Positions 43,358 through 53,018 of a stretch of DNA of 64,000 bases are shown here, one piece after another. How positions within the stretch are numbered: position 1 is the first letter of the stretch; each line of letters starts with the position of its first letter. The stretch is taken from NCBI RefSeq assembly GCF_000350225.1, contig NW_005179249.1, positions 265,962-329,961 on the forward strand, read 5' to 3'. This stretch comes from Chondrus crispus. Taxonomy: Eukaryota > Rhodophyta > Florideophyceae > Gigartinales > Gigartinaceae. The notes below the pieces were generated by a model that was not told the DNA's origin, did not search any database, and saw only the letters and a list, made by a program, of their open reading frames with translations. The translations under genes and the position numbers were made by a program.

Positions 43358-44490
43358 GCATTTAAGCATCAAGGCAAAGCTGGACTTCTCACACGAAACA
43401 TATACGGCACACCACAGGCCGCACAAATTTACCACAACGGTCTTTTCAAACACCTAACCTCCCACAGCTACAAAGGCTCCGAAGCGGACCCATGTCTCTT
43501 TTTCCAAAATTCAAACAAAAGCATCATACTAGTAGCCATCAACATGGACTACTTTCTCTCTGTCGCCTCAACCCAAAGCGATGCAAGACGAACTGCACAT
43601 CACCCTCACCGCAAAATACAAAATCAAGCGCTTCGGGTTCCCAACCAAACACTTGAAATAACACATACAACGTCTAACACACGGCTCGATACATATCTCA
43701 CAGCCAACAGTAGCCAAGACAATTCTCCCAAAGACTGGGATGCTCTCAGCTAACCAGAAGCGCACACCACTGCCACCCAAGGCCGCATTCACCTTTGCAC
43801 ACGAAAACATACCACTAAAACAACATCAAGCCTTTCTGTTACTCCAAGCCATACGCAATCTACGCTACCTCGCGGACAATACCAGGCCAGAACTACATCC
43901 AGCCGTCAGCATGCTCCCCTCCTAAATTCATAAGCCCGCCAAAGAGCACAAAACCACTTTCACTGGCTCTTACGTCACCTCAGCGGCACAGAGAACCACG
44001 GCATTCTCTTCAAAGCCGCTTCTAAAACTGCATCCTCAAGTCTCTTCATGTACAGTGACTCCGACTTTGCGAATGATCGCGACCGTAGATCGAGATCCGG
44101 GCGTTTTGCACCTGCTCCAAGGCGCACCCATAAGCTGGACATCTGCCGGACAGACAGTCGTCTCTGATTTCACATGCGAAGCAGAGTACTTAGCCGCCAC
44201 GGCAGCCACACAACAGGTTCACTGGCTTAGAAGGCTCCTCAGCGAAACAAATACGCCTGAAACTCAGACGGCACCGCTGTTCGTCGACCACAAGGCTGCC
44301 ATTCTTGTCGTGCAAAACTCGGCGCCTAACAAAACGCCGAAAATTCATTGACATCAAACATCACCTCATCCACAAACACATCCAAGGATGAACCTTCAAC
44401 ATCAAACACATCCCCTCCAACGAAAACCTGGCCGACTACTTCACCAAATCACTCGGACCCCAACGCACACAGTACCACCTACGTAACATA
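43358..44490 (+). pseudogene. Cop-5 C-terminal RT and RNase H, broken
   Basis: Continues the RT interrupted at 29978: KHQGKAGLLTRNIYGTPQAA (43364-43420), then SEADPCLFF and AINMDYF at 43538-43555. The catalytic loop is NMDY, so one of the two RT aspartates is lost. RNase H is scattered over frames: YSDSDFAND near 44050, FTCEAEYLAATAA near 44170-44210, and KTPKIH near 44335, followed by a stop and remnants of the KHIPS...FTK tail to about 44490. Confidence 0.85.
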
Positions 44491-44531
44491 AGCATGGTCG
44501 CCGCAAAACCCCTATTGGCGAACTTGGGGAA

Positions 44532-44669
44532 TGTCTGACCGTACAATCACATTCGCCAAAAGCCCTTTTGTAGTATCAGACCGCACATGACAGCCTGTCC
44601 TGTACAAGACAGACTTGACCCACGAGCGACGACGAGTAACCGAGGAGACATCAGTCTCCAGTTCACACA
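44532..44669 (+). repeat. Cop-5 3' LTR (138 bp, long form A-X-A'-Y)
   Basis: Preceded by the purine tract TTGGGGAA. Copy A TGTCTGACCGTACA is at 44532-44545 and copy A' TATCAGACCGCACA at 44574-44587, 42 bp apart. The LTR is 42 bp longer than the 5' LTR. It ends AGTTCACACA. Confidence 0.9.
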
Positions 44670-45425
44670 ACTTTCTAGAGGCGCAAAACAAACCCCAACT
44701 CAATGAAAACGTCACCACAACGCATCTTGAAATGCCAATTTATGTGATCAGAATGAACCAGTCTGGGATCAATTTGTCATACAGCAACGAAGAGGGTGCG
44801 CTCTTCCAATTCTTATCGGCTTCACACACTGAATTTCCCACAAGGGCTCCATGACCGACTAATCCTCCGTACGTGCTCCATGAGAGAGCTAACTGTTACT
44901 AAGACGGGAATAGCATGCAGCGCATTCGTCGCATCCTGACCAAGGAAACACGCAGCAATGTCTATATCAATGCCGGATCATCTCCTGGACACGTGTAGAC
45001 ACCAGCAAGGATATCTCAACACACACGCACAGTCAGTACACCCAGTTACGGAATTTGGTATCCATCACACTATTTCAGTGATGAAATCCAATCGTTCTTC
45101 TCCACTTTTAGTGTAAGTGACGCTATAACAGCAGTGATACTATTTCGCATTCATTCAAAAGTAGTGTCACTGACACAAAGTTTATGCACCAATTTACTGT
45201 CACACTGCACCTTGGCTACCCATACAGACAGATCGTTTGCAAGATGACCGTACACTTACTGTTGAGGATCCTTGCTTTCAAAATGTTTCCTGTGCTTGAT
45301 TATAATCGTTTGCAACTCCGGAGAAAGCTGCTTCTCTTCCCAAACTCCGTTAGTAATGAGCACCATACCACAAAAAATCGTTGTTGTTCTTGCATACAAC
45401 AACCCGTTTTCGTCCCTCTGCCTGT

Positions 45426-46416
45426 TTATCCGAGCAATAGATAACTTTGCAGGCTTGAGAAAAATGTTTCCCTGGTTTTTATGCGCCCAGATGAATCTGC
45501 CCACGTGTTAGCCATAACTTGTTCCATATTCGTCGCACAAAGTGCCTGTTGTGGTTCTGATGCCACGTTATGCCCAATGCAATTACCTGAGAACAGAACC
45601 CTCTTACGCCCATTTGGCAGCTTGAACATCATCGTTCTTTCTTGAAAGTACTTTGGAAACGTGGCTGTGTCTATCCAGCCTTTTGGCCCAGACCGATACG
45701 AAACGCCGTGAATATCGTCGGTCGTGCCCTTGATAGGATAGCTACGCTCACGGTTTTTGAATATCATAAAAGCCGGTTCTATTTTGGCATCTCTACCTCC
45801 ACTGAGACGAACAAGCATTGTCATACATCCGCCGCCAGATACCACATCTGCGTATTTCACTTCTTCGTCCCCTGCAAACCCCAATGTAATCTCATTGTCC
45901 ATATCGGTAACGAAGTGTGTTTCGTCGGCATTCTCCAAGTCGTTCTCGTCGACTAACTCATCTCGAAACATGCTGTAAACCTGCCCCGAATGGTAGGCAG
46001 AATCCTTTTCCAGCTCTATTTACTTGGCCTGGGATAACCTTTGTTGCCAGTTTGAGTTCTGCTGCAAATGCAATAGGTGTCTGCAAAGGATTGCACGAAT
46101 TGTGGTGATATCATGTCAAGCAAGCGCTTTCCGCTTTTTGCATCAATCACATTTCCCGAAGAGTGAGAGCTGCTGGAGTTAAAATCACATGTCTGCCAAG
46201 GGCCGCTAAGTTGCGGAAGTTACATTTGACGCCCAGCTTTCTGAGCCTGTCGAATTCATCTCTCCACTCCGCGTACAACTCCTTTTTCCACTGAGGAAGT
46301 CTTCTTCCTCTCCGGTTGAACGCCTTGGAAGAAATACGATTGAAACTGGACGCATTATTGCATGAAATATTGCGACATGCATGTCCTCCATTACGCGTAG
46401 CGCTGTCCAAAGCCAT
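45426..46416 (-). pseudogene. DNA-1 transposase, catalytically dead
   Basis: The N-terminal part at 46147-46416 has RRGRRLPQWKKELYAEW and LRKLGVKCNF, a helix-turn-helix-type DNA-binding region as in pogo relatives. The DDE part at 45426-45971 has NADETHF (first Asp), TMLVRLSGG, PAFMIFKNRERSYPI, GWIDTATFPKYFQE, LFSGNCIGHN and TWADSSGRIK (third Asp region). In the DDE_1 family the second motif is normally DN(C/A)xxH, and here the Asp is Gly. A frameshift or stop separates the two parts around 45975-46145. Confidence 0.75.
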
Positions 46417-46659
46417 GTATTTTCCCTTGTTACGCCAGATGCAAGATGCCTTCTGAATGTTAGCGTTGACATTACCCTGGAAAAATGTACTGCAGTAATC
46501 GACTACACCGTGAGGGGGTGAAAAGAAAAGGAATTGAGGGGTATGACAAAGTGGGAGGGAGTGACAAGTGAAAATTATTTCACTTTATTATTTTAATTAT
46601 TAATTTTAATTAGATGCATATTAGTTATTTAACATTAGATTAGATCTAGGATCTATCGC

Positions 46660-47601
46660 CGAGAGCTACTGTAGTGGTTCTGGGGGGGCGAAATATACCT
46701 TAGCCCTCTGACAACCAAGTCAGTAAAAGCAACCCGAGCTGCCAGAGTTGAATATCGCCTTGGTCGAAGTCCGTCTTTTCCAAGGCACTCCCTTTTACCA
46801 CAGATTACGTTATCCTTTGTGCTCGGGGGTTCCCTTTCCTTTTCCTTTATTTCACCTATCCTTTTCTACTTCAATCTCTATTTGTATTCCCTTATCTTGT
46901 GTTGGTTCCACAGTGCCTGATTGCGATCGGCATTGTGACAACTGGAGTCATCGGGCTCTTGTGTTGGTTCTTTTGTTTGTTGTTGGTGCCATTGGCTTTG
47001 GTTGCGACCGGACCGGTGTAGGTGTCTTGGCCATCGGGCGACACGTGGGTGTAGCGCTGCTACTTGTTTACGTCCACCGACGGAGGCTGTTGCGACGACG
47101 TCTCCCTCGAAGGTCCTGTTTTGTACACAGGACAGTGTTGGTTCCATCGGATACAGGTTGCCACCGTTCCGGTGTCGGTACTTTGCCATCGGGTAGTACG
47201 GAGGTGTAGCGCTGCTACGTGTTTGCTAATTCCCGTCGGGCTGCGTTGCACCGCCCCCGTCGAAGACCTTATCAAGGGTATAAGGTGTACCAGGCGCTCA
47301 GCGAGCATTGGCTTTACGACCCATCGGGCCCGGCTTCTTAATCACCGCCCCGAACTCGCCGAGCAGCTGCCTGTACAAGACTCTAGCACCATTCATCCTG
47401 GGTCGGGCATCTTCCTTTTGCCCCCCCTATCAGGGACCTGAGCTACTGTGCGCCGCAAACCCACTTAAAGGGAAAGGGAGAATCGGACAATCCGTAGGGC
47501 TGTGCCGTCGGCACCCCTTGTTGGTTGTTGTTTATGGGTTATGTTGTTGCTGGACCGTTGGAACCTGGTTCCGGCCTGACAGGCACATTGCACTACGAAA
47601 C
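46660..47601 (-). repeat. retroelement-like insertion with internal tandem repeats
   Basis: The right end (minus strand, GTAGTGCAATGTGCCTGTC from about 47601) matches the start of Cop-6 at 63074 for about 100 bp, including the GGTCCAGCAA and TGCCGACGGCACAGC stretches. It is therefore probably an LTR or LTR fragment of that family. Around 46895-47225 there are imperfect tandem copies of a roughly 150-bp unit (TGTAGCGCTGCTAC near 47050 and 47200). No protein is recognisable. An AT-rich stretch (46560-46640) lies just outside the left edge. Confidence 0.45.
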
Positions 47602-47602
47602 A

Positions 47603-47890
47603 TTCTGGAAACTGTCTCGTAGCTCTTGAGGTAATGTGCTGTGCACCCTGTTGTGATACGGCGCCACCTCTGCACCATCCATTTGTAGATAAATATGCTC
47701 TGCGATACTGTCAAAACGTTTTTCACAGATCGATTGGACGTGTTTGCACCAGCTGCTGCGTAATTCTGCTATTCCATGAACCCGGTAGGTGCAGCCGTGA
47801 TCGGACCTGAGCTCGCCGATTCGATGTTTGTTGATATGGGGACATTGTGGCGATTTGCAGACGCCTCCGCTGCTCTATGGAGCGCAGCAA
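47603..47890 (-). pseudogene. open frame with Cys/His motif in DNA-1
   Basis: An uninterrupted frame of about 90 codons without ATG. It contains CKSPQCPHINKHRIGEL, then GCTYRVHG, SSWCKHVQSICEKRFDSIAEH and HNRVHSTLPQELRDSF. The spacing of Cys and His suggests a zinc-binding fold. It ends where the LTR-like insertion begins. It could be an exon of a second DNA-1 gene or of a captured host gene. I do not recognise it. Confidence 0.35.
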
Positions 47891-48390
47891 GGATTGGCGA
47901 GCGGTGAAAGGGGTGCATGTTTTATGGGTAAAACGCAGGAGTGAAAAGAATGGTAGGGAAGGTTGATGGCGTCCATGCTCAGTAATACTGTGCTTCTAGG
48001 AGCTATAAGTGTTCGTTGTTGGGTGGAAAAGGCGGCCTTTTGCGCGCATGCAAATGGGAATTGGCGGCAACAAACCTGGGAATCCGAATTCGTACGGTCG
48101 TTTTCTGTTTATGATGCACTGTTTCTGTGACTCTAATTGTTCCCTCTGCTACATGGCGTCCACAACATATACAGTCCCCCACACCTATCGGTTGTGACAG
48201 TATTAAAATGTTTACACTATGTTCCGTAACTGGGTGTGCAGTACTCGGGTAAGCCGTCGTCGGTGAATGTGGCTGTGCGAGGTGTGCTACGTGTTTGCCT
48301 GTAGACGTGAATGGAAGTCATCACAGGGTGGCTCCATTAACGGGGCATCACTGCAATTGCAATAGTTAACTGCATCAGGGTGCCACTGTA

Positions 48391-49125
48391 CAGTCGAACC
48401 CCCTCAATAGGGCACCCCTGTGCTTGACCCCCAAAAACGAACTGTTCATGTCTCGCATTAAAGAGGCAACAGCAAAGCTCATGAACTGTAGGACTTACAA
48501 TGATCTACAATAAGCGTCTGGTGGTTCCTCTTTCTAGTCTGGTCTTGATAGGCTTCATAAAGGGCACGTTTAGCAGGGCAAAACCCCTCACCTGCCTTTA
48601 CGACCCCACTCTTGTGCGCTAAATTCTCCGCTTTTTCAAATAGCTTAGCAACTTCTAGCGGAGGAGGAACAGCTTGGCATTCCACTGATATCTCATCTCC
48701 TTGGGCTTCGAATGATTCTAGGAGGACATCAAGGCCTGTAACCGCTGTAGCTGTTTGCTCCGTAGACTCCAGAATATAATTTATGAGGGCCTCCCTTTCC
48801 TCATGGTCGTCCTCGATTACAATCCACTTTCGAATGTCGGCGTCACATACTTTTGCCATATCTCTCGCCCATGTCACATGGGGTCTGTAACTGAAGCTTT
48901 GATAGATTGGCTGATATCTGTACTATGTCAACTTCATCTTTTGGATATCTTTTTCGTGTTACTTTGCCATTAATTGCTGAAAGAGCAGCTTAAATGCCCG
49001 CGCTAGAATATCAGCCTTTATCTAGCATCTTGCGAATGTTGTTTTGGAAACCGCTTTCCATGCTTCTTGAATCAGGTCACACACATCCAACATTTGCGGG
49101 CCATGACTTTCGTCAAGTCTAGTTA
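48391..49125 (-). mobile_element. DNA-2: pogo/Tigger-like transposon remnant
   Basis: The left terminus is TA followed by CAGTCGAACCCCCTCAATAG at 48391, typical of pogo/Tigger ends. The right end has been lost where copia sequence begins near 49130. The coding remnant is on the minus strand. Confidence 0.7.
48479..49120 (-). pseudogene. DNA-2 transposase C-terminus
   Basis: Reading from 49120 downward: LDESHGPQMLDVCDLIQEAW, then KAVSKTTFARC, a stop, and IKADIL. This is the conserved pogo/Tigger block ending in TIxNCWxKAxIL, with the Trp codon mutated to TAG. A further frame from 48877 to 48479 (MTWARDMAKVCDADIRKW ... SYSS) holds the acidic C-terminal region. The DDE core is absent. Confidence 0.65.
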
Positions 49126-49129
49126 AACG

Positions 49130-49444
49130 TCCGTACGCTCTTTTTCTGGCTGTTCGTATTTCGTGCCATTAACTGACGAGTAGAGAGACTTCGTTGTTGT
49201 GGTACTCATCGCCCGCAAAAGCGATGTACTTTTCAGTTCAAGTTGTTCCAGGCCTGGTTGGAACGACGGTTCAGCTGCTCTGTGAAGCGTGTTAACAAAT
49301 CCAAAGGCGATCAATACTTGGCCCCTCTCTTGCAGAGAAGGGAGTCGAGCAAAGCAACTCCCCGCCCTATTCACACAATCTGAATGGTATCGCCGAAAAT
49401 GCCAGCAGGACAATAGTAGAATGTGTTCGCACCATGCTACAACC
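49130..49444 (+). pseudogene. copia integrase fragment hosting Gyp-2
   Basis: Over two or three frames the plus strand reads YFVPLTDE-stop-RDFVVV, then IARKSDVL, then GVEQSNSPPYSHNLNGIAEN and ASRTIVECVRTML, a clear copia integrase core with the Glu of the AEN/AER motif. The Gyp-2 LTR interrupts it at 49445. It is not from the Cop-2 group (NGIAEN type) and may belong with Cop-6. Confidence 0.75.
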
Positions 49445-50144
49445 TGTATCAGAACCACGGATCTGCATTGGATTTAGATTTGGATCACTAACGGCGAGCG
49501 CACGACGCTCCGCAGTACTGACACGCGTGTCCACGTGTACCCCCACGTGTACGGGGGCACACGCATCCCCACGCGCACACGTGTAATACACGTGTAGGAG
49601 GTGCGTACCACCGCGCGCACAGTACGCGTCTCACACGTGTGCTGTCAGCCCCGACGGCTGACAGCATTACAGCGCGGGACGACCCGCGCTACAGTAAGTT
49701 ACTACAGCATACCGGTACTGTAGTGTTATGATAGAGGCATTGGATACATTAAATACGAGTGAGACTGGCGGCGGAGTAGGGGGACAAGCACGGGCTTGTC
49801 CACGACCTACCGCTTAGGTCCGTCTTCCAGCTTAACTAACTCCCGCAATCTGCCTTCGCGCCCGTTAACCGGGACAAAGCGGGTAGGGGACAGCCGCGTA
49901 CGCGAGCGAGCCTAGATCCGCCTCCGCCCGTCAGCGCTGGTACGTTACTCAGCGCTGCCCTGGGGCGTCGAGGCGTAGATCGGCCCGCGCGTACGCTCGT
50001 CCCCGACCGTCCCGCTCTACCACGCTACCCGGCCCGGCTTCCCTGTCTGGTTAGCTGTGTGTTCTTCCCGTCTTCTTGCCCCTCGTACGGGGTCTACGTC
50101 GAGCTAAGTATACACCCTTATCCGTTGGGGGGTGTTATACTACA
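49445..50144 (+). repeat. Gyp-2 5' LTR (about 700 bp)
   Basis: Starts TGTATCAGAACC and ends TTATACTACA, the same ending as Gyp-1. Positions 49445-50013 match 62507-63073. It contains CACGTGTACCCCCACGTGTA palindromic repeats around 49535-49590 and the perfect inverted repeat GCTGTCAGCC/GGCTGACAGC near 49640. Confidence 0.88.
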
Positions 50145-50145
50145 G

Positions 50146-50163
50146 TGGACTCCCGACCTAGAA
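50146..50163 (+). other. Gyp-2 primer-binding site, tRNA-Tyr-like
   Basis: TGGACTCCCGACCTAGAA begins one base after the LTR. It equals the Gyp-1 site except for the fourth base (the discriminator position). Confidence 0.6.
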
Positions 50164-50224
50164 GACCCCGGAATACGTTCTCCGAGAAGACCTCTTAGGC
50201 CCTTCGCGAACCGATCGCGTCGAG

Positions 50225-52819
50225 ATGAGCCAAGTGTTGGAGCCCTCGATCCGCTCCGAAGCGGCGGATCCGAGTCCGGACGCTGTGCCATCCCCATCCG
50301 CCCCGTGGGGCGACGGCGACGCAGGTCCTCGTGACCGCGAACCGTCGCTCGGATCCTCCGAGGAAAGAGCGGCGGCGATGTTCGAACGCATAGCCGAATA
50401 CATCGAGGAAGTCCGTACTTCCCTTCGGATCGATGTATCCGACCATGTATTCATTCGATGCATGGCCGAACTCCGCTCCCTGCGTGAAGGAAGGTTCGAT
50501 AGAGTGACGAGTCCTTAGAGAATGTCCGAGCACTGATCGACGAGTTGCACTCGCGGATAGTGCTCGTCGAAGATTCGCGTCTCGTATCGCCCAGACCGTC
50601 CGAGCAAGATCGTTCCGACGGGCCGACTTTTACGAGACGACCTGAGGACCGATCCTCCCCGTCCGCGGAACAGTTGGGTGCGTTCGCGCACCTCTCCGCC
50701 GGCCTCAACGCCGCGCGTCGGCGTGCTCGTGACATGAAACGGACCATGGCCGCAAGGCTGCCCGGTGCCCCCACGAGAGGGCCCGGTGGTACCGTACCTC
50801 CGAGCGCCGTCGCTCCGGACTGTTGGGGACCGGCTGGTGCCGACACTAGTCGAACCGCGGAAGGCAACCGCATTCCGACAGGCGCGAATTACGCGTCTGA
50901 GACCCAAGCACTGCCGCCTATTCCCGGAAGTAGGTGGCACATGGAACGCGTATCGTATCGCGACGACCCTGACCGTGGAGGAGCCGCCCGCGGATCCGGC
51001 GTACTGATGTTCTCCGTCGATCCCCGCTGTGACGGCTACCCGCCGGCGAACTACGCCGAGCATCCAGGTCCGGTAGACATTCGTACGCTACCCGTCACCC
51101 CCTTCGGTACGCTGGGTCCCGCCGAACCCGGACTGCAGCCGGTACATACGATGATCCAATAGTTCAGCGCCGTCGCTGACTATCGTATGTACCGGCTGGA
51201 TAACACCTTGAGGCTCGCTACCTCGGGTGACGGGGGACGGATTGCGAAGTGCGTTCAACGCTGCCGTGGGATCCGACCTACGATGAGGAGCTTTGACGGT
51301 ACGGACCCGATCCAGCTCCTACCGTTCTTGAAGGATGTCCGGATAACCTTCAACTCGCAACACCTTACCGAAGGTGTTGCGGTACGAGTCCTCGCGCACT
51401 TCCTAGAGCGCGACGCGGAGCGCCTGTATACGAGTTATACAATGCGTGGCCTCCCCGCCGGCTAGCTACACGACGACGTGAGCTGGTCGGGGCTCGTGAA
51501 CCAGTTCCTGAAACGCTACCTAACCAACGACGTGTTAGGTAAAGCGTACGACGCTATCGCGACGGCGCGACAGCAACCTCATGAAACGGAGAGCACGTTC
51601 GCGGACCGGCTCGAAACTGCCGCGTTCCGGTGCACGGCAGTGTTCTCCGAACAGTCCCTCGCGTACTACTTCGTGCGGGGACTGGCACCGGCGACCCGTG
51701 CCGCAGTTTCCGAAACCGTACAGCGGCTGCCGAGCCGCCAGAAGACCAATATTCCAATCATCCGCCGTATCGCCACGGCGGAAGGCACGACGTACCGCGC
51801 TCGGCGCGGTTCATCTTTTCCGGATACGAAACCGGCAGGGAGGGCTGGCAGGACTACGAAGTCCGCCGCAACGAGTTCGCCCGCCTCCGCCCTCCACATC
51901 GGGAAGGATGAGTAGCGGACCAAACCTGTCCTCATTACGCAAGGAGCAAGACCCGTAGGGGAGCGACCGCCTCATCGATGTCGACCGAAACGACATCGAG
52001 TTACGCGACCGCCTTCACGGCCACTCCAAGAGTGGCAAGGGGTACGGATCCCCGGGTCGCAGAGCTCGACATCTCGAGTCGAGATGCAGGAGCCGAAGCC
52101 CCTCGCGTACCCCTACTCACGGATGAGGAGGCGCGTCACGCAGTGACCTTCGCCTCAACGGATGGCGGCGCATACGTGTGCTGGCTATGCCGTACGTACG
52201 GACACGCCATGTACGCGTGCCCGTTCCTGTCGCTGGAACAACGGATGTTCACGGCGTACAGGAACTACCGCTACCAGATGGAGACGCGCCCCGGAGCGCG
52301 TAATCTTCTCCGGCATTCGGTCAGTGAGGGCCGTCCCCCCGTCAAAGTTTCCTGAATCGTTCGGGAGGGGGCACACGCTTCGCCCCACGCGGAGGCCGGT
52401 GTCGTCGTAACGTACTCGATCGTCATGATCGACCGGAGTACCACCCGTCGGACACAAGTAATCCCCGTCAAGGAGGGAGAGGGTATTGAGGCCGTTCTCG
52501 GTTGCCCCAACAGGTACAAAACGCGATCATGTACCTGCAAGATTGGGTAGAGGATCCGTATTCTCTACTCACGGAGGGGCGCGAAGGAGACCCAACTCGC
52601 CTCGTCCCCCATATGCTGCGACGACCGGACGTTGCAAGCCAAGGTCAAGAAGTACCCCAATACTTTGCTGACGTCGCGCGGCCGCAGTGGGGGAATCGTC
52701 CCGACCCACGCGGCCAAGGACCCGAAGAAGACCTGGCCACCGATGGCCAGGAAGGTAGCGTAGATAGCACCGGTAGTTCGAAAAAGGGTAAAGTCGGTTA
52801 CGTGCACGCGGTCGCGTGA
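50225..52819 (+). pseudogene. Gyp-2 gag, several stops and frameshifts
   Basis: ATG at 50225 (MSQVLEPSIRSEAADPS). The frame shifts near 50510 (into SLENVRALIDEL) and meets TAG codons at 51160, 51463 and 51913. Homology to Gyp-1 Gag continues across each: TFNSQHLTEGVAVRVLAHFL, DAERLYTSYTM, ETESTFADRLETAAF. The nucleocapsid near 52170-52215 has C-x2-C-x4-H-x4-C (CWLCRTYGHAMYAC). The C-terminal part (QVQNAIMYLQDW) matches the Gyp-1 Gag end and stops near 52819. The gag/pol junction is too damaged to identify a frameshift site. Confidence 0.85.
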
Positions 52820-53018
52820 GCCGTCTTATCCCTACGAACTAGACCGGACCCCGCGTGCTCGCCAAGGACACGGGGGTATTGTCCGATAATACATCTCCCA
52901 CTTCCAGGAGCGACCACGGGAACTCCTGCGGCGCCAAATGTAGAAGAACGGGAGCGTCGAGGCCTCGGTAAGTCTGACACTGGAGGAGAGCACCACTGGG
53001 ACACCGTCAGCCCCGGTG

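Larger units (their letters stand above)
26789..44669 (+). mobile_element. Cop-5: decayed copia element split by Gyp-1
   Basis: Copia element of the Cop-2/Cop-3 group in R2. The 5' LTR is 96 bp, the primer site is half-tRNA type, and gag-pol is broken. Gyp-1 (29979-43357) sits in the RT region, between FNDTF and KHQGKAG. The 3' LTR is 138 bp. Flanks AGTTC (left) and ACTTT (right) look like a degraded target duplication, and R1 shows the continuous site near 8175. It is older than Gyp-1, Cop-2 and Cop-3. Confidence 0.9.
45039..48236 (-). mobile_element. DNA-1: pogo/Tc1-type DNA transposon, defective
   Basis: Terminal inverted repeats CACCCAGTTACGGAA at 45039-45053 and 48222-48236. They are flanked by TA on the left (45037-45038) and TG on the right (48237-48238, probably a mutated TA). 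R1 shows the uninterrupted context near 13690-13725. A DDE transposase runs on the minus strand. The upstream half contains another inserted repeat (46660-47601) and an open frame of unknown role (47603-47890). Confidence 0.8.
13817..48336 (+). repeat. R2: third copy of the R tandem unit, split by four insertions
   Basis: R2 pieces are 13817-14659, 18403-19066, 25349-26788, 44670-45038 and about 48237-48336, together about 3.4 kb. They are collinear with R1 and nearly identical to it. Cop-3, Cop-4, Cop-5 and DNA-1 occupy the gaps. R2 in turn has the uninterrupted sites for the solo LTR and Cop-2 of R1 (near 44918-44935). The right end is where similarity to the R1 end (GTGTGGATCC near 13800) stops, at GTGGCTCC. 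It contains no recognisable gene. Confidence 0.8.
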
